Notes under the pieces: model-generated | What the model was told of the DNA's origin: nothing | The model's input: only the letters and a program-made list of their open reading frames with translations | Database searches by the model: none | In this document: in pieces, positions 6,369 through 13,762 of the stretch | Layout of the letters: each line of letters opens with the position of its first letter | Numbering within the stretch: the first letter of the stretch is position 1 | Translations under genes and position numbers: made by a program | Source of the DNA: Roseovarius sp. UBA6167 | GTDB lineage: Bacteria; Pseudomonadota; Alphaproteobacteria; Rhodobacterales; Rhodobacteraceae | Direction: 5' to 3' | NCBI GenBank assembly: GCA_002428225.1 | Contig: DIUD01000069.1 | Location: forward strand, 1-19,466 | DNA: 19,466 nt

Positions 6369-7982
6369 TCAATGCAGCACCTTGCCCTCGGGCCAGCTCA
6401 TCCGGGTGTTGAGCGTGATCGCGCGCCGCGCGCCGGGGGGCAGCTCAAGGTGCCAGCCGATGATGCCGCGCCTGTCCTCGACATCTTTTCCATCGGGGGG
6501 CGGAGCGGCGTCCCAGGTGATGCGCAGATCGGTCTGTTCCGAGACCGGCACCCGGTCAATCAGATGCAGCTTCCACGTCTCGCCGGTCAGGTTCTCGACC
6601 GCGATCTCCACCTCCTCGCGCGCCTCGCTGGCGCGGGTGATGAGGCCACGGTCGCCTTCGGATCGGTTGCGCACCACGCGCGACAGGCGCAGCCCCTCGA
6701 TTGGACCAAAGGCGAGATCGGCCGCATCGCCCCCCGCCACCAGCGGTAGCCAGCGCTGCCCGGTATAGCGCCCGTCGAGATAGAACCGTGCCTCTTGCGT
6801 GGGCAGGAGCACCTCCTCGGCGGGGATCGCGACGCGCGCCATGAGAAACGCCGTCTCGTCCAGCAGCGGCACGGCGCGGGCCTCGATTTCCGCCATGGCC
6901 TCGAGGGCGGGCAGCATGAGCCGCACACGGTCGGCCCCGGTGGCAACATTGACCGGTGCCGGATAGGCGTAGCTGATCGCAAGCCCGTCGAATTCGGGGC
7001 GCGCCATGTCGGCGGCGGCTTCAAGCACGGGGGCGGCCTGCATCGCCGATCCTTCGGCCTTCATGCGCGGCATCGGGGTGATCTCGTCGGGATCGACAAG
7101 GCGGGGGATCCACGGCCAGATTTCGCCCGGCGCGCCCTGCTCCGAGGGGCGGCGGGTCGAAAGCGTCAGCACCACATCGCGCCAGTTCTCGCCGGTGTGC
7201 TGGTGCACGAAAGCGCCCCGCTCGATGCGCACCGCGCCGGTATCGCGGGCGAGGTGCAGATCATAAAGCGGCTGCCAGCCCGCGTCGGGGATAGTGTAGG
7301 TGACCCGAAGCGTCCCCTCTGCGGCGGTCTCGGCGGTGATGCTGACGGCGAGCATGGCGCGCGCCTGTGTCTCGGGGACCAGCGCCCTGAGCGCCTGTTC
7401 GGCGCGGGCAAGCTTCTGCATGAGGTCTTGCAGCTCCCGCTCGGCGGCCTCGGCGCGGCGGATGGCGCCGGCGCTCTCGCGGCGCGCGGCCAGCGTCTCG
7501 GCGCCGATCATCATGGCCAGATCGCGCAGCGCGTCGGGGCCGAGCGCGGCCAGCCCCTCGCCCTGCCCGATCCCTTCGAGGAAGGCGACGCGTGCGCGCG
7601 CGGCCTCGGCCTCGAGGCGGATATCGGCGACGCTGGCGCGAGCGTCGCGCAGCGCGTCTTGCAGGCGCTCCACCTCGGCTTTCGCAGCGGTGTAGGCCGC
7701 GCTCTCGGTCTCGGGGCGGGGCGGGACATAATCGCTGCGCGTGCTGACGCCCCCCATGCGCGCGCCGTCAAGCGTGACGCGGATCGCGGCAAGCGGCGTG
7801 CCTTCGGGCAGATCGGCAAGGATCAGATCATGCGCGCCCGCAGGCACCGCAAAAGGCACCTCCCGGATGACGCTTGCGCCCTGCGGGTAGAGGGTGACGG
7901 CGCTCACCCGGCTGGTGAGGGGGATGTCGTCGGCAAGTGCGGCAAGGGGCAGGCAGGCAAGGCAGAGGGTGAGGGCACGCAT
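6369..7982 (-). CDS. Exported DUF4139 (MuiA-like) coiled-coil protein
   Basis: A 537-residue protein with a signal peptide (MRALTLCLACLPLAALA, predicted cut after Ala17). A DUF4140-type N-terminal domain (about 20-90) follows, with VTLYPQGASVIRE typical of the mucoidy-inhibitor A family. A helical coiled-coil section (about 95-205) comes next. The C-terminal DUF4139 beta domain (about 210-537) shows IPDAGWQPLYDL (231-242) and GENWRDVVLTLST (264-276). Function is unknown across the family; location is probably periplasmic. ATG at 7982 is chosen because AGGAG precedes it and the signal peptide starts there; an in-frame ATG 19 codons upstream would bury the signal. It is transcribed towards the CoA-transferase gene (98-bp gap) with no visible terminator between them. 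Confidence 0.88.
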   Translation of the reverse strand: MRALTLCLACLPLAALADDIPLTSRVSAVTLYPQGASVIREVPFAVPAGAHDLILADLPEGTPLAAIRVTLDGARMGGVSTRSDYVPPRPETESAAYTAAKAEVERLQDALRDARASVADIRLEAEAARARVAFLEGIGQGEGLAALGPDALRDLAMMIGAETLAARRESAGAIRRAEAAERELQDLMQKLARAEQALRALVPETQARAMLAVSITAETAAEGTLRVTYTIPDAGWQPLYDLHLARDTGAVRIERGAFVHQHTGENWRDVVLTLSTRRPSEQGAPGEIWPWIPRLVDPDEITPMPRMKAEGSAMQAAPVLEAAADMARPEFDGLAISYAYPAPVNVATGADRVRLMLPALEAMAEIEARAVPLLDETAFLMARVAIPAEEVLLPTQEARFYLDGRYTGQRWLPLVAGGDAADLAFGPIEGLRLSRVVRNRSEGDRGLITRASEAREEVEIAVENLTGETWKLHLIDRVPVSEQTDLRITWDAAPPPDGKDVEDRRGIIGWHLELPPGARRAITLNTRMSWPEGKVLH

Positions 7983-8100
7983 GGGACACTCCTGAAAATC
8001 GCATGGCGGGACTGTCGGGCCGGGCGCGGCAAAGCGCAAGCGGGTGGAACGGGTCTGCGCGAATTAACGCCGCTTTCCGCAGCAAGCCGCGCGGCCTGGC

Positions 8101-8138
8101 ACAAACGCAAACGGGCGCGTCCCCATCGGGCGCGCCCG
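8101..8138 (-). terminator. Intrinsic terminator after asd
   Basis: On the minus strand an 8-bp stem CGGGCGCG/CGCGCCCG (8131-8138 with 8112-8119) and an 11-nt loop begin about 20 nt after the asd stop. They are followed by a T-rich stretch, GTTTGCGTTTGT. This is the clearest intrinsic terminator in the window and separates asd from the DUF4139 gene. Confidence 0.7.
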
Positions 8139-8158
8139 GTAAATTCGTTCGGACAGGC

Positions 8159-9181
8159 TCAGCCCTTTTTCAGAACGCGCGCGCCCAGCGTCTCGGCGAT
8201 CTGCACCGCGTTGAGCGCCGCCCCCTTGCGCAGGTTGTCGGAGACGCACCAGAGGTTCAGCCCGTTGTCGATCGTGCTGTCCTGCCGGATGCGGCTGATG
8301 AAGGTGGCGTAATCGCCCACACATTCGATCGGCGTGACATAGCCGCCATCCTCGCGCTTGTCGATCACCATGATCCCCGGCGCCTCGCGCAGGATGTCGC
8401 GCGCCTCGTCCTCGTCGAGATGGTCCTCGAACTCGATATTGATCGCCTCGGCATGGCCGACAAAGACCGGCACGCGCACGCAGGTCGCCGTCACCTTGAT
8501 CGAGGGGTCGATGATCTTCTTGGTTTCGACGACCATCTTCCATTCTTCCTTGGTCGAGCCGTCCTCCATGAAGACGTCGATATGGGGGATGACATTGAAG
8601 GCAATCTGCTTGGTGAATTTCGTGGCAGGAACGTCGGCCGTCGGATTGTAGACGGCCTTGGTCTGATCCCAGAGCTCGTCCATGCCCTCCTTGCCCGCGC
8701 CCGAGACCGATTGATAGGTCGAGACGACAACGCGCCTGATGCGGGCGCGGTCATGCAGCGGCTTCAGCGCCACCACCATCTGCGCGGTCGAGCAGTTGGG
8801 ATTGGCGATGATGTTCTTTTTCGCGTAGCCGAGAACCGCCTCGGGGTTCACTTCGGGCACGACAAGCGGCACGTCGGGATCGTAGCGGTAGAGCGATGAA
8901 TTGTCGATCACGACACAGCCTGCCTTGGCCGCGCGGGGCGCGTAGATCTTCGTCGCGTCCGAGCCGATGGCGAAAAGCGCGATATCCCAGCCGGTGAAAT
9001 CGAACGTGTCCAGATCCTTCGTCTTGAGGGTTCGGTCGCCAAAGCTCACCTCGGTGCCGAGCGACCGGCGCGAGGCCAGCGCGGCGATTTCATCGACCGG
9101 GAACTGCCGCTCGGCCAGGATGTTGAGCATTTCGCGGCCCACATTGCCCGTGGCGCCCGCGACGACGACCTTGTAACCCAT
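8159..9181 (-). CDS. asd: Aspartate-semialdehyde dehydrogenase
   Basis: Reduces 4-aspartyl phosphate to aspartate 4-semialdehyde with NADPH, at the branch to lysine/diaminopimelate, threonine and methionine; cytoplasmic. The 340-residue length fits the family. Visible landmarks are the dinucleotide-binding GATGNVG (9-15), IGSDATK, IDNSSLYRYDPDVPLVVPEVN (about 92-112), the nucleophile Cys130 in NPNCSTAQ, QSVSGAGKEG (157-166), and Arg236-x6-His243 in RVPVFVGH for substrate binding and base catalysis. Start ATG 9181 follows GGAGG with 7-nt spacing; an upstream in-frame ATG 12 codons earlier has no such site. The gene lies 69 bp after the MFS gene stop on the same strand and ends in a good terminator, so it may be the last gene of that transcript or have its own promoter. 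Confidence 0.97.
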   Translation of the reverse strand: MGYKVVVAGATGNVGREMLNILAERQFPVDEIAALASRRSLGTEVSFGDRTLKTKDLDTFDFTGWDIALFAIGSDATKIYAPRAAKAGCVVIDNSSLYRYDPDVPLVVPEVNPEAVLGYAKKNIIANPNCSTAQMVVALKPLHDRARIRRVVVSTYQSVSGAGKEGMDELWDQTKAVYNPTADVPATKFTKQIAFNVIPHIDVFMEDGSTKEEWKMVVETKKIIDPSIKVTATCVRVPVFVGHAEAINIEFEDHLDEDEARDILREAPGIMVIDKREDGGYVTPIECVGDYATFISRIRQDSTIDNGLNLWCVSDNLRKGAALNAVQIAETLGARVLKKG

Positions 9182-9250
9182 GATATTGCCTCCAGTGCGG
9201 GGTTGCGGGGGCGTCATACAGGGAAGCGGCGCGGGATAAAAGCGGTTTGC

Positions 9251-10423
9251 TCAGTCAAGGCTGTCGCGGCTGAAGAGATAGAGCGCGAGGCCAAGCGCCA
9301 GCGCGCCCGCGAAAAGCGCGAAGATCGCCACGTGACCGGCCAGCGCGCCCTGTGCCGAGGCGGCGGCGTGGAGCGGGCCGGAGGCGAATTGCGCCACCCC
9401 CACCCCGCCGATGCCGAAAAGATTGAGCAGCGTCACCCCGCGCCCTGCCAGGTGCGGCGGGATGAAGGCGCGCCCATGCGCCACGATCACCGGAAAGGAC
9501 GCCCCTGCAAAGCCTATCAACGCAAGCAGGGCCACCGACAGGACAAGGCTCCGGTCCGGCCAGAGGATCAGCGCGCCAAGCGCCAGCGCCGCCAACAGGT
9601 TGCCACCGAAGACCACCCATTTGCGGGTGCGCAATATCCGGTCGAGCGGCCCATAGGCGAATGTGCCCGCGATCATCGCCAGCCCCATCACCAGCGTCGC
9701 CTGCCCCACCTGCCCGGTATCGAGCGCAAAGACGTCGCGCAGATAGGGCCCGGCCCACAGACCGCGCAGCGCCGCCGAGGGCGCGTAGGCCACGAACATC
9801 AGCGGCAGGATCGCCCAGAGCGCCGGCATCCCGAGCAGGTCGAGCACCGAGCCGCGCGCCTCGCCGGTCACGGCCCCGGGGTCGCGCACCAGCGCGGCGA
9901 TCCCCGCCGCGACCGCCGCCGACAGCCCCGCCAGCCCCCAGAGCGCGGCGCGCCAGCCCACGGTCTCGGCGGCCCAGGCCATCGGCCAGGCCGCCACCAG
10001 GTTGCCGACCGATCCGACCCCCAGCATCAGCGCCGCCAGCGTCGCGAATCGCGCGGGCGGAAACTCGCGCGCGAAGATGTAGAACGAGGACATCAGCACC
10101 GGCGAACAGCCCGCCCCGATCAGTGCCATGGCAAGGCTCACATGCAGCGGCGCGCTCGCCAGCGCGAAGATCGCGGCACCCCCGCCCCCGCCGACAAGCA
10201 GCAGCGCGGCGGCCGTGCGGCGCGGCCCGATCCGGTCGAGCGACCACCCCACGGGGATCTGCATCAAGGCAAAAACCACGAACCACAGGCCGGAGGCAAA
10301 GGCGAGATCGTCGGGCGTGGTGCCGATATCGCGCTCCAGCGGGCCGCTGAGCACGGCGAGAAAGGCGCGAAAGAACTGGCTCAGCACATAGGCGAGGCAC
10401 AAAAGCACAAGACCGGCGCGCAT
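9251..10423 (-). CDS. Major facilitator superfamily transporter
   Basis: A 390-residue, highly hydrophobic protein with a pattern fitting 12 transmembrane helices. The loop 2-3 signature region reads GWSLDRIGPRR (about 59-69), and a second-half counterpart reads GPLDRILRTRKW. FYIFAREFPPARFATLAAL and the helix-4/5 regions resemble the nitrate/sugar-phosphate-like MFS proteins common in proteobacteria. Substrate cannot be read from the sequence. The ATG follows the amidohydrolase stop by 5 bp, and its Shine-Dalgarno (GAGGGGG) overlaps that stop codon, so translation is probably coupled to the deacetylase-like gene. A functional link, such as transport of the amidohydrolase substrate or product, is suggested by this arrangement only. 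Confidence 0.9.
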   Translation of the reverse strand: MRAGLVLLCLAYVLSQFFRAFLAVLSGPLERDIGTTPDDLAFASGLWFVVFALMQIPVGWSLDRIGPRRTAAALLLVGGGGGAAIFALASAPLHVSLAMALIGAGCSPVLMSSFYIFAREFPPARFATLAALMLGVGSVGNLVAAWPMAWAAETVGWRAALWGLAGLSAAVAAGIAALVRDPGAVTGEARGSVLDLLGMPALWAILPLMFVAYAPSAALRGLWAGPYLRDVFALDTGQVGQATLVMGLAMIAGTFAYGPLDRILRTRKWVVFGGNLLAALALGALILWPDRSLVLSVALLALIGFAGASFPVIVAHGRAFIPPHLAGRGVTLLNLFGIGGVGVAQFASGPLHAAASAQGALAGHVAIFALFAGALALGLALYLFSRDSLD

Positions 10424-10428
10424 CCCCC

Positions 10429-11358
10429 TCAGCCCTCCGCGCGCGCGATCAGCACATCGACATGCGCCGCCACGCTCTCGGCCAGCGCGTCGAGGTCATA
10501 GCCGCCCTCCAGGCAGCTGACCAGCCGCCCGCCGCAATGGGTATCGGCCAGATCGCAGAGCCGCTCGGTGACCCAGGCGAAATCCTCCGTCTCCAGCCGC
10601 AGATCGGCCAGCGGATCGGCGCGATGCGCGTCGAACCCGGCGGAGACGAGGATCAGCTCGGGACGAAAGGCGGCGACGCGGGGAAAGACCTTTTCCTCGT
10701 AGGCGCTGCGGAACCCGTCCGAGCCGGTGCCGGCGGCGAGCGGCACATTGAGAATCGTGTCATGCGGCCCGGTCTCGTCGGCGGCGCCGGTGCCGGGCCA
10801 GAACGGGAACTGATGCGACGAGGCGAAGAGCGCGCGCGCATCGTCCTCGAGCAGGTCCTGGGTGCCGTTGCCGTGATGCACGTCGAAATCCACCACCGCG
10901 ACGCGGGCCAGCCCGTGATGGTCCAGCGCATGTTTTGCCGCCATGGCGACATTGCCAAAGAGGCAAAAGCCCATCGGCGTCTCGCGCTCGGCATGGTGCC
11001 CCGGCGGACGGATGGCGACAAAGGCGTTGCCCACCTCGCCCGAAAGCACCAGATCGACCGCGGATACCGCGCCACCGGCGGCGCGATGCGCGGCCTGGAG
11101 GCTGCCGGGTGACATCCATGTGTCGGCGTCAAGTTTCGTGCGGCCCTCGACGGGGGCGGCGGCGCGAATGCGCTCGACATAGCGCCGGGGATGGACGCGC
11201 AAGAGATCGTCCTCGGCCACGAGGGGGGCAACCACGCGGCGCAACTCCTTGCCCTCGAGCGCGTCCATGATCCGCGAGAGCCGCGCCACCTGCTCGGGAT
11301 GGCCTCGCGGTGTGAGATGGTCGAGGCAGTCGTCATGGGCAATCAGGGCAGTGGTCAT
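10429..11358 (-). CDS. Histone-deacetylase-family (AcuC/APAH-like) zinc amidohydrolase
   Basis: A 309-residue cytoplasmic enzyme of the arginase/deacetylase fold. It shows HDDCLDHLTPRGHPE near the N-terminus and the catalytic dyad His121-His122 in RPPGHHAE. Zn ligands are Asp159 and His161 (VDFDVHHGNGT) and Asp243 (SAGFDAHRADP); the transition-state Tyr287 is in LEGGYD. All catalytic residues are present. Bacterial relatives deacetylate acetylpolyamines, acetyl-lysine proteins (including acetyl-CoA synthetase, AcuC) or other N-acyl compounds; which applies is not decidable here. ATG 11358 is preceded by GGAGGAG; an upstream in-frame start would add a basic 25-residue tail without family support. 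It forms a coupled pair with the MFS gene. No acsA lies nearby, which weakens the AcuC assignment. Confidence 0.93.
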   Translation of the reverse strand: MTTALIAHDDCLDHLTPRGHPEQVARLSRIMDALEGKELRRVVAPLVAEDDLLRVHPRRYVERIRAAAPVEGRTKLDADTWMSPGSLQAAHRAAGGAVSAVDLVLSGEVGNAFVAIRPPGHHAERETPMGFCLFGNVAMAAKHALDHHGLARVAVVDFDVHHGNGTQDLLEDDARALFASSHQFPFWPGTGAADETGPHDTILNVPLAAGTGSDGFRSAYEEKVFPRVAAFRPELILVSAGFDAHRADPLADLRLETEDFAWVTERLCDLADTHCGGRLVSCLEGGYDLDALAESVAAHVDVLIARAEG

Positions 11359-11376
11359 CGCGCTCCTCCGTTCTGC

Positions 11377-11399
11377 CGCGAAAAGACCCTTTTTGCGCG
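11377..11399. other. Inverted repeat in the amidohydrolase leader
   Basis: CGCGAAAA and TTTTGCGCG face each other across GACCCT, giving an 8-bp imperfect hairpin with one bulged base just upstream of the deacetylase-like gene's ribosome site. It could be an operator, a leader hairpin, or a weak remnant terminator for the preceding dsbA-like gene. Confidence 0.25.
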
Positions 11400-11468
11400 C
11401 GCTTGTCCAGTGCGGGCGTATCGGCGCGGGCAATCCCTGTTCCGGGGCAGCGGGGCAACCGGCGTGGC

Positions 11469-12071
11469 TTATTCGGCCAGCTTCTCCTCGATGATCGCCT
11501 TGAGATCGGCATAGGCCATGTTGCCGTATTTCTTCTCGTTGATGATGAGCGTCGGCGTGGAATTCACCTCATGCGTGGCGGCGTTGTCCTGATACCAGGC
11601 GACGAGCGCCTGCGCCTTGTCGCTGTCATTGAGGCAGGCTTCGAGCGCATCGGGCTCGATCCCCGCGAGGCGGCCGATCCGGCGGAGATTGTCGGCGATG
11701 GCGGTGGGCTCTCCCTGCGCCCAGTCGCGCTGCCGCTCGTAGAGCATCTCGGCGATGCCGAAGAATTTCTCCGGCCCGCCGCAGCGCGCCACCATCGAGG
11801 CCCACAGGCCGAAGCGGTCGAAATAGACATCGCGGTAGATGAAGTGGACCTTGCCGGTGTCGATATAATCGGCCTTCAACTGCTTGAGCGGGCCGTTGTG
11901 GAAATCGGCGCAATGCGGACAGGTGAAGGAGGCGTATTCGATGATCGTCACTTTCGCATCCTCGGGGCCCATGGTCATTTCCGGGATCGCGCTCTCTTGT
12001 GCGGCCAGCGGCGCGGCGAGCGAGGCAAGCGCCAGCGCACCGGCGGTGAAAAGATGTTTCATCAGGGTCAT
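11469..12071 (-). CDS. Exported DsbA-family thiol:disulfide oxidoreductase
   Basis: A 200-residue periplasmic thioredoxin-fold protein. Signal peptide MTLMKHLFTAGALALASLAAPLAAQ ends with an Ala-x-Ala site near residue 24. The redox motif Cys51-Pro-His-Cys54 (ASFTCPHCADFH) is the DsbA CPHC type, and Thr172-cis-Pro173 (NSTPTLIIN) is the expected substrate-binding turn. Two more cysteines, Cys97 and Cys146, may form a structural disulfide. It probably introduces disulfides into exported proteins. The start overlaps the DciA stop as ATGA, with AAGGA six bases before it, so the two genes are translationally coupled. An internal ATG three codons in is an alternative. No DsbB is present in the window. 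Confidence 0.92.
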   Translation of the reverse strand: MTLMKHLFTAGALALASLAAPLAAQESAIPEMTMGPEDAKVTIIEYASFTCPHCADFHNGPLKQLKADYIDTGKVHFIYRDVYFDRFGLWASMVARCGGPEKFFGIAEMLYERQRDWAQGEPTAIADNLRRIGRLAGIEPDALEACLNDSDKAQALVAWYQDNAATHEVNSTPTLIINEKKYGNMAYADLKAIIEEKLAE

Positions 12072-12583
12072 GGTCTGTCCTTGTTCGATCTGGTCAATAC
12101 GTTGTGCGCAAGCCGCTCCAGCGCGGCGCGCAGGCTGTCATCGGCGACGGGGGCGACGATCTCTTCCGCGCGGGCGCGGGTTTCGGGGGCGGGGGCTTTC
12201 GGCATGGTCCGGCGCCGGTGGGTGAAATCCGCCTGCCCCTCGGCAAAGCCCGTGGGCGCCGTCTGCGTCAGGCGTATCCGCGCGATGGCGTTATAGCCGT
12301 AAACCGCGTTGATTCGCTCGCGCAGCGCCTCTTTCTGCATCTCCAGCACGGGGGCCTGCGCGCCGGTGGTCAGCAGGGTCAGCGTCGCGCCCATGCCCTG
12401 CCGCCCGTAGGAAATATCGACCGGGCGCGCGATGGCGGCGATGGCTTCGCCCGCGACCTCTGGCCAATGGGTGAGCAGGCGCGTCTGCGCGAAGCCGCGC
12501 GATTCGGCCGCGCGGCGAATGCTCGGCTGCAACAGCGCCGAGGTGCGCTTGAAGTTTCTTGATCCGGTCTGGCGCGTGGCCAT
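12068..12583 (-). CDS. dciA: DciA-family (DUF721) protein, putative replicative-helicase loader
   Basis: A 171-residue protein. The conserved DUF721 segment occupies about residues 15-110: GFAQTRLLTHWPEVAG, then GATLTLLTTGAQAPVLEMQKEALRERINAVYG, and IARIRLTQT. A basic, disordered-looking tail and a C-terminal helix (about 148-165) follow. DciA helps load DnaB at the origin in the many bacteria that lack DnaC/DnaI. ATG 12583 has GGGAGAG upstream and gives the family-consistent N-terminus; the reading frame stays open further upstream opposite mutY, but that part shows no domain. It is divergent from mutY (81 bp apart) and overlaps the dsbA-like gene by 4 bp. Confidence 0.88.
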   Translation of the reverse strand: MATRQTGSRNFKRTSALLQPSIRRAAESRGFAQTRLLTHWPEVAGEAIAAIARPVDISYGRQGMGATLTLLTTGAQAPVLEMQKEALRERINAVYGYNAIARIRLTQTAPTGFAEGQADFTHRRRTMPKAPAPETRARAEEIVAPVADDSLRAALERLAHNVLTRSNKDRP

Positions 12584-12664
12584 GCTTGGCGCTCTCCCTG
12601 CTGGCGCTAATCTATGGCATGTGGCAGGGGATGAAAGACCCGATTGCAGGCGAAGGGATAAACT
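12584..12664. promoter_or_regulatory. Divergent promoter region between dciA and mutY
   Basis: This 81-bp gap must carry both divergent promoters or at least the mutY promoter. The best plus-strand candidate I can see is TTGGCG (12586-12591), a 16-bp spacer and TAATCT (12608-12613). Neither hexamer is strong, so the boxes are tentative while the assignment of the region itself is safer. Confidence 0.35.
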
Positions 12665-13762
12665 ATGCGTCAGGCCGCCGATCCGGGGGCGTTGCTGGAG
12701 TGGTACGATACCCATGCGCGCGATCTGCCGTGGCGTGTCGGGCCCGGCGCGCGGGCGCGCGGCGTGCGGCCGGATCCGTATCGCGTTTGGCTCTCGGAGG
12801 TGATGCTGCAACAGACCACGGTGGCGGCGGTCAAGGCGTATTACGAGCGGTTCACGGCGCTCTGGCCCGATGTGGCGGCGCTTGCGACGGCAGAGGACGG
12901 GGCCGTGATGGGGGAATGGGCGGGGCTTGGTTATTACGCGCGGGCGCGCAACCTGTTGAAATGCGCGCGGGTGGTGGCGGGCGCGCATGGCGGGCGCTTT
13001 CCCGACACGCGCGAGGGGCTGATGGCGCTGCCGGGGATCGGCCCCTATACCGGCGCGGCAATCGCGGCGATCGCCTTTGACCGGCCCGAGGTGGTGGTCG
13101 ATGGAAATGTCGAGCGGGTGATGGCGCGGCTGCATGACATTCGCACGCCCGTGCCCCGCGCCAAGCCGGCGCTGATCGAGGCCGCCGCACGGCTGACGCC
13201 CGAAACCCGGCCCGGCGACTATGCGCAGGCGGTGATGGATCTGGGGGCCACGATCTGCACGCCGCGCGCGCCTGCCTGCGGGATATGCCCGTGGCGCGCG
13301 CCCTGTGCCGCGCGGGCGGCGGGGGTGGCCGGGGAACTGCCCGCGCGCCTGCCGAAGGCGCCCAGGCCGGTGCGGTTCGGCCATGCCTATGTGGCGCGGC
13401 GCAGGGATGGCGCATGGCTGCTGGAGCGGCGGCCCGAGAGCGGGCTTCTGGGCGGGATGCTGGGCTGGCCCGGCAGCGACTGGGGCGAGAAGGCCCCGGA
13501 GCCTGCGCCGCCGGTCGCGGCACAGTGGCGCGACACGGGCGCCGAGGCGCGGCACACCTTCACCCATTTTCATCTGCGGCTGCGCGTGCATGTCGCCACG
13601 GTTGGCCCTGACTCGGTGCCCGAACGGGGCGATTTCACGCCGCATCGCGTGTTTCGCCCCGCGTCGCTCCCCACCGTCATGCGAAAGGTATTTGACCTTG
13701 CTCAAGGCGCGTTCGACACTCCGGCGCAAGACTGGCCGAAACCCGCAAGGAGAATGCCATGA
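12665..13762 (+). CDS. mutY: A/G-specific adenine DNA glycosylase MutY
   Basis: Removes adenine mispaired with 8-oxoguanine, preventing G:C to T:A transversions. The 365-residue protein has an HhH-GPD catalytic domain with Glu45 in SEVMLQQT, the helix-hairpin-helix LPGIGPYTGAAIAAIAF (122-138) and catalytic Asp146 in VVVDGNVERV. A complete 4Fe-4S loop follows, Cys198-x6-Cys205-x2-Cys208-x5-Cys214. The C-terminal NUDIX-like 8-oxoG recognition domain (about 235-345) has FTHFHL (299-304) and ends LPTVMRKV, as in other MutY proteins. GAAGGG lies upstream of the ATG. The last codons overlap the alkB start (ATGA at 13759-13762). All key residues are present. Confidence 0.97.
   Translation: MRQAADPGALLEWYDTHARDLPWRVGPGARARGVRPDPYRVWLSEVMLQQTTVAAVKAYYERFTALWPDVAALATAEDGAVMGEWAGLGYYARARNLLKCARVVAGAHGGRFPDTREGLMALPGIGPYTGAAIAAIAFDRPEVVVDGNVERVMARLHDIRTPVPRAKPALIEAAARLTPETRPGDYAQAVMDLGATICTPRAPACGICPWRAPCAARAAGVAGELPARLPKAPRPVRFGHAYVARRRDGAWLLERRPESGLLGGMLGWPGSDWGEKAPEPAPPVAAQWRDTGAEARHTFTHFHLRLRVHVATVGPDSVPERGDFTPHRVFRPASLPTVMRKVFDLAQGAFDTPAQDWPKPARRMP

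Noticed and set aside
6795..8312. A 505-codon plus-strand frame opposite the DUF4139 gene
   Set aside because: The minus strand carries a signal peptide, ribosome site and DUF4139 motifs; the plus frame is an antisense shadow.
9203..10501. A 432-codon plus-strand frame opposite the MFS gene
   Set aside because: Its protein is dominated by Arg, Gln, His and Pro repeats arising from antisense of hydrophobic helices, with no domain.
11377..11399. Intrinsic terminator of the dsbA-like gene
   Set aside because: The hairpin lies about 70 nt after the stop, its T bases are within the stem rather than after it, and it abuts the next gene's ribosome site; kept only as an inverted repeat.
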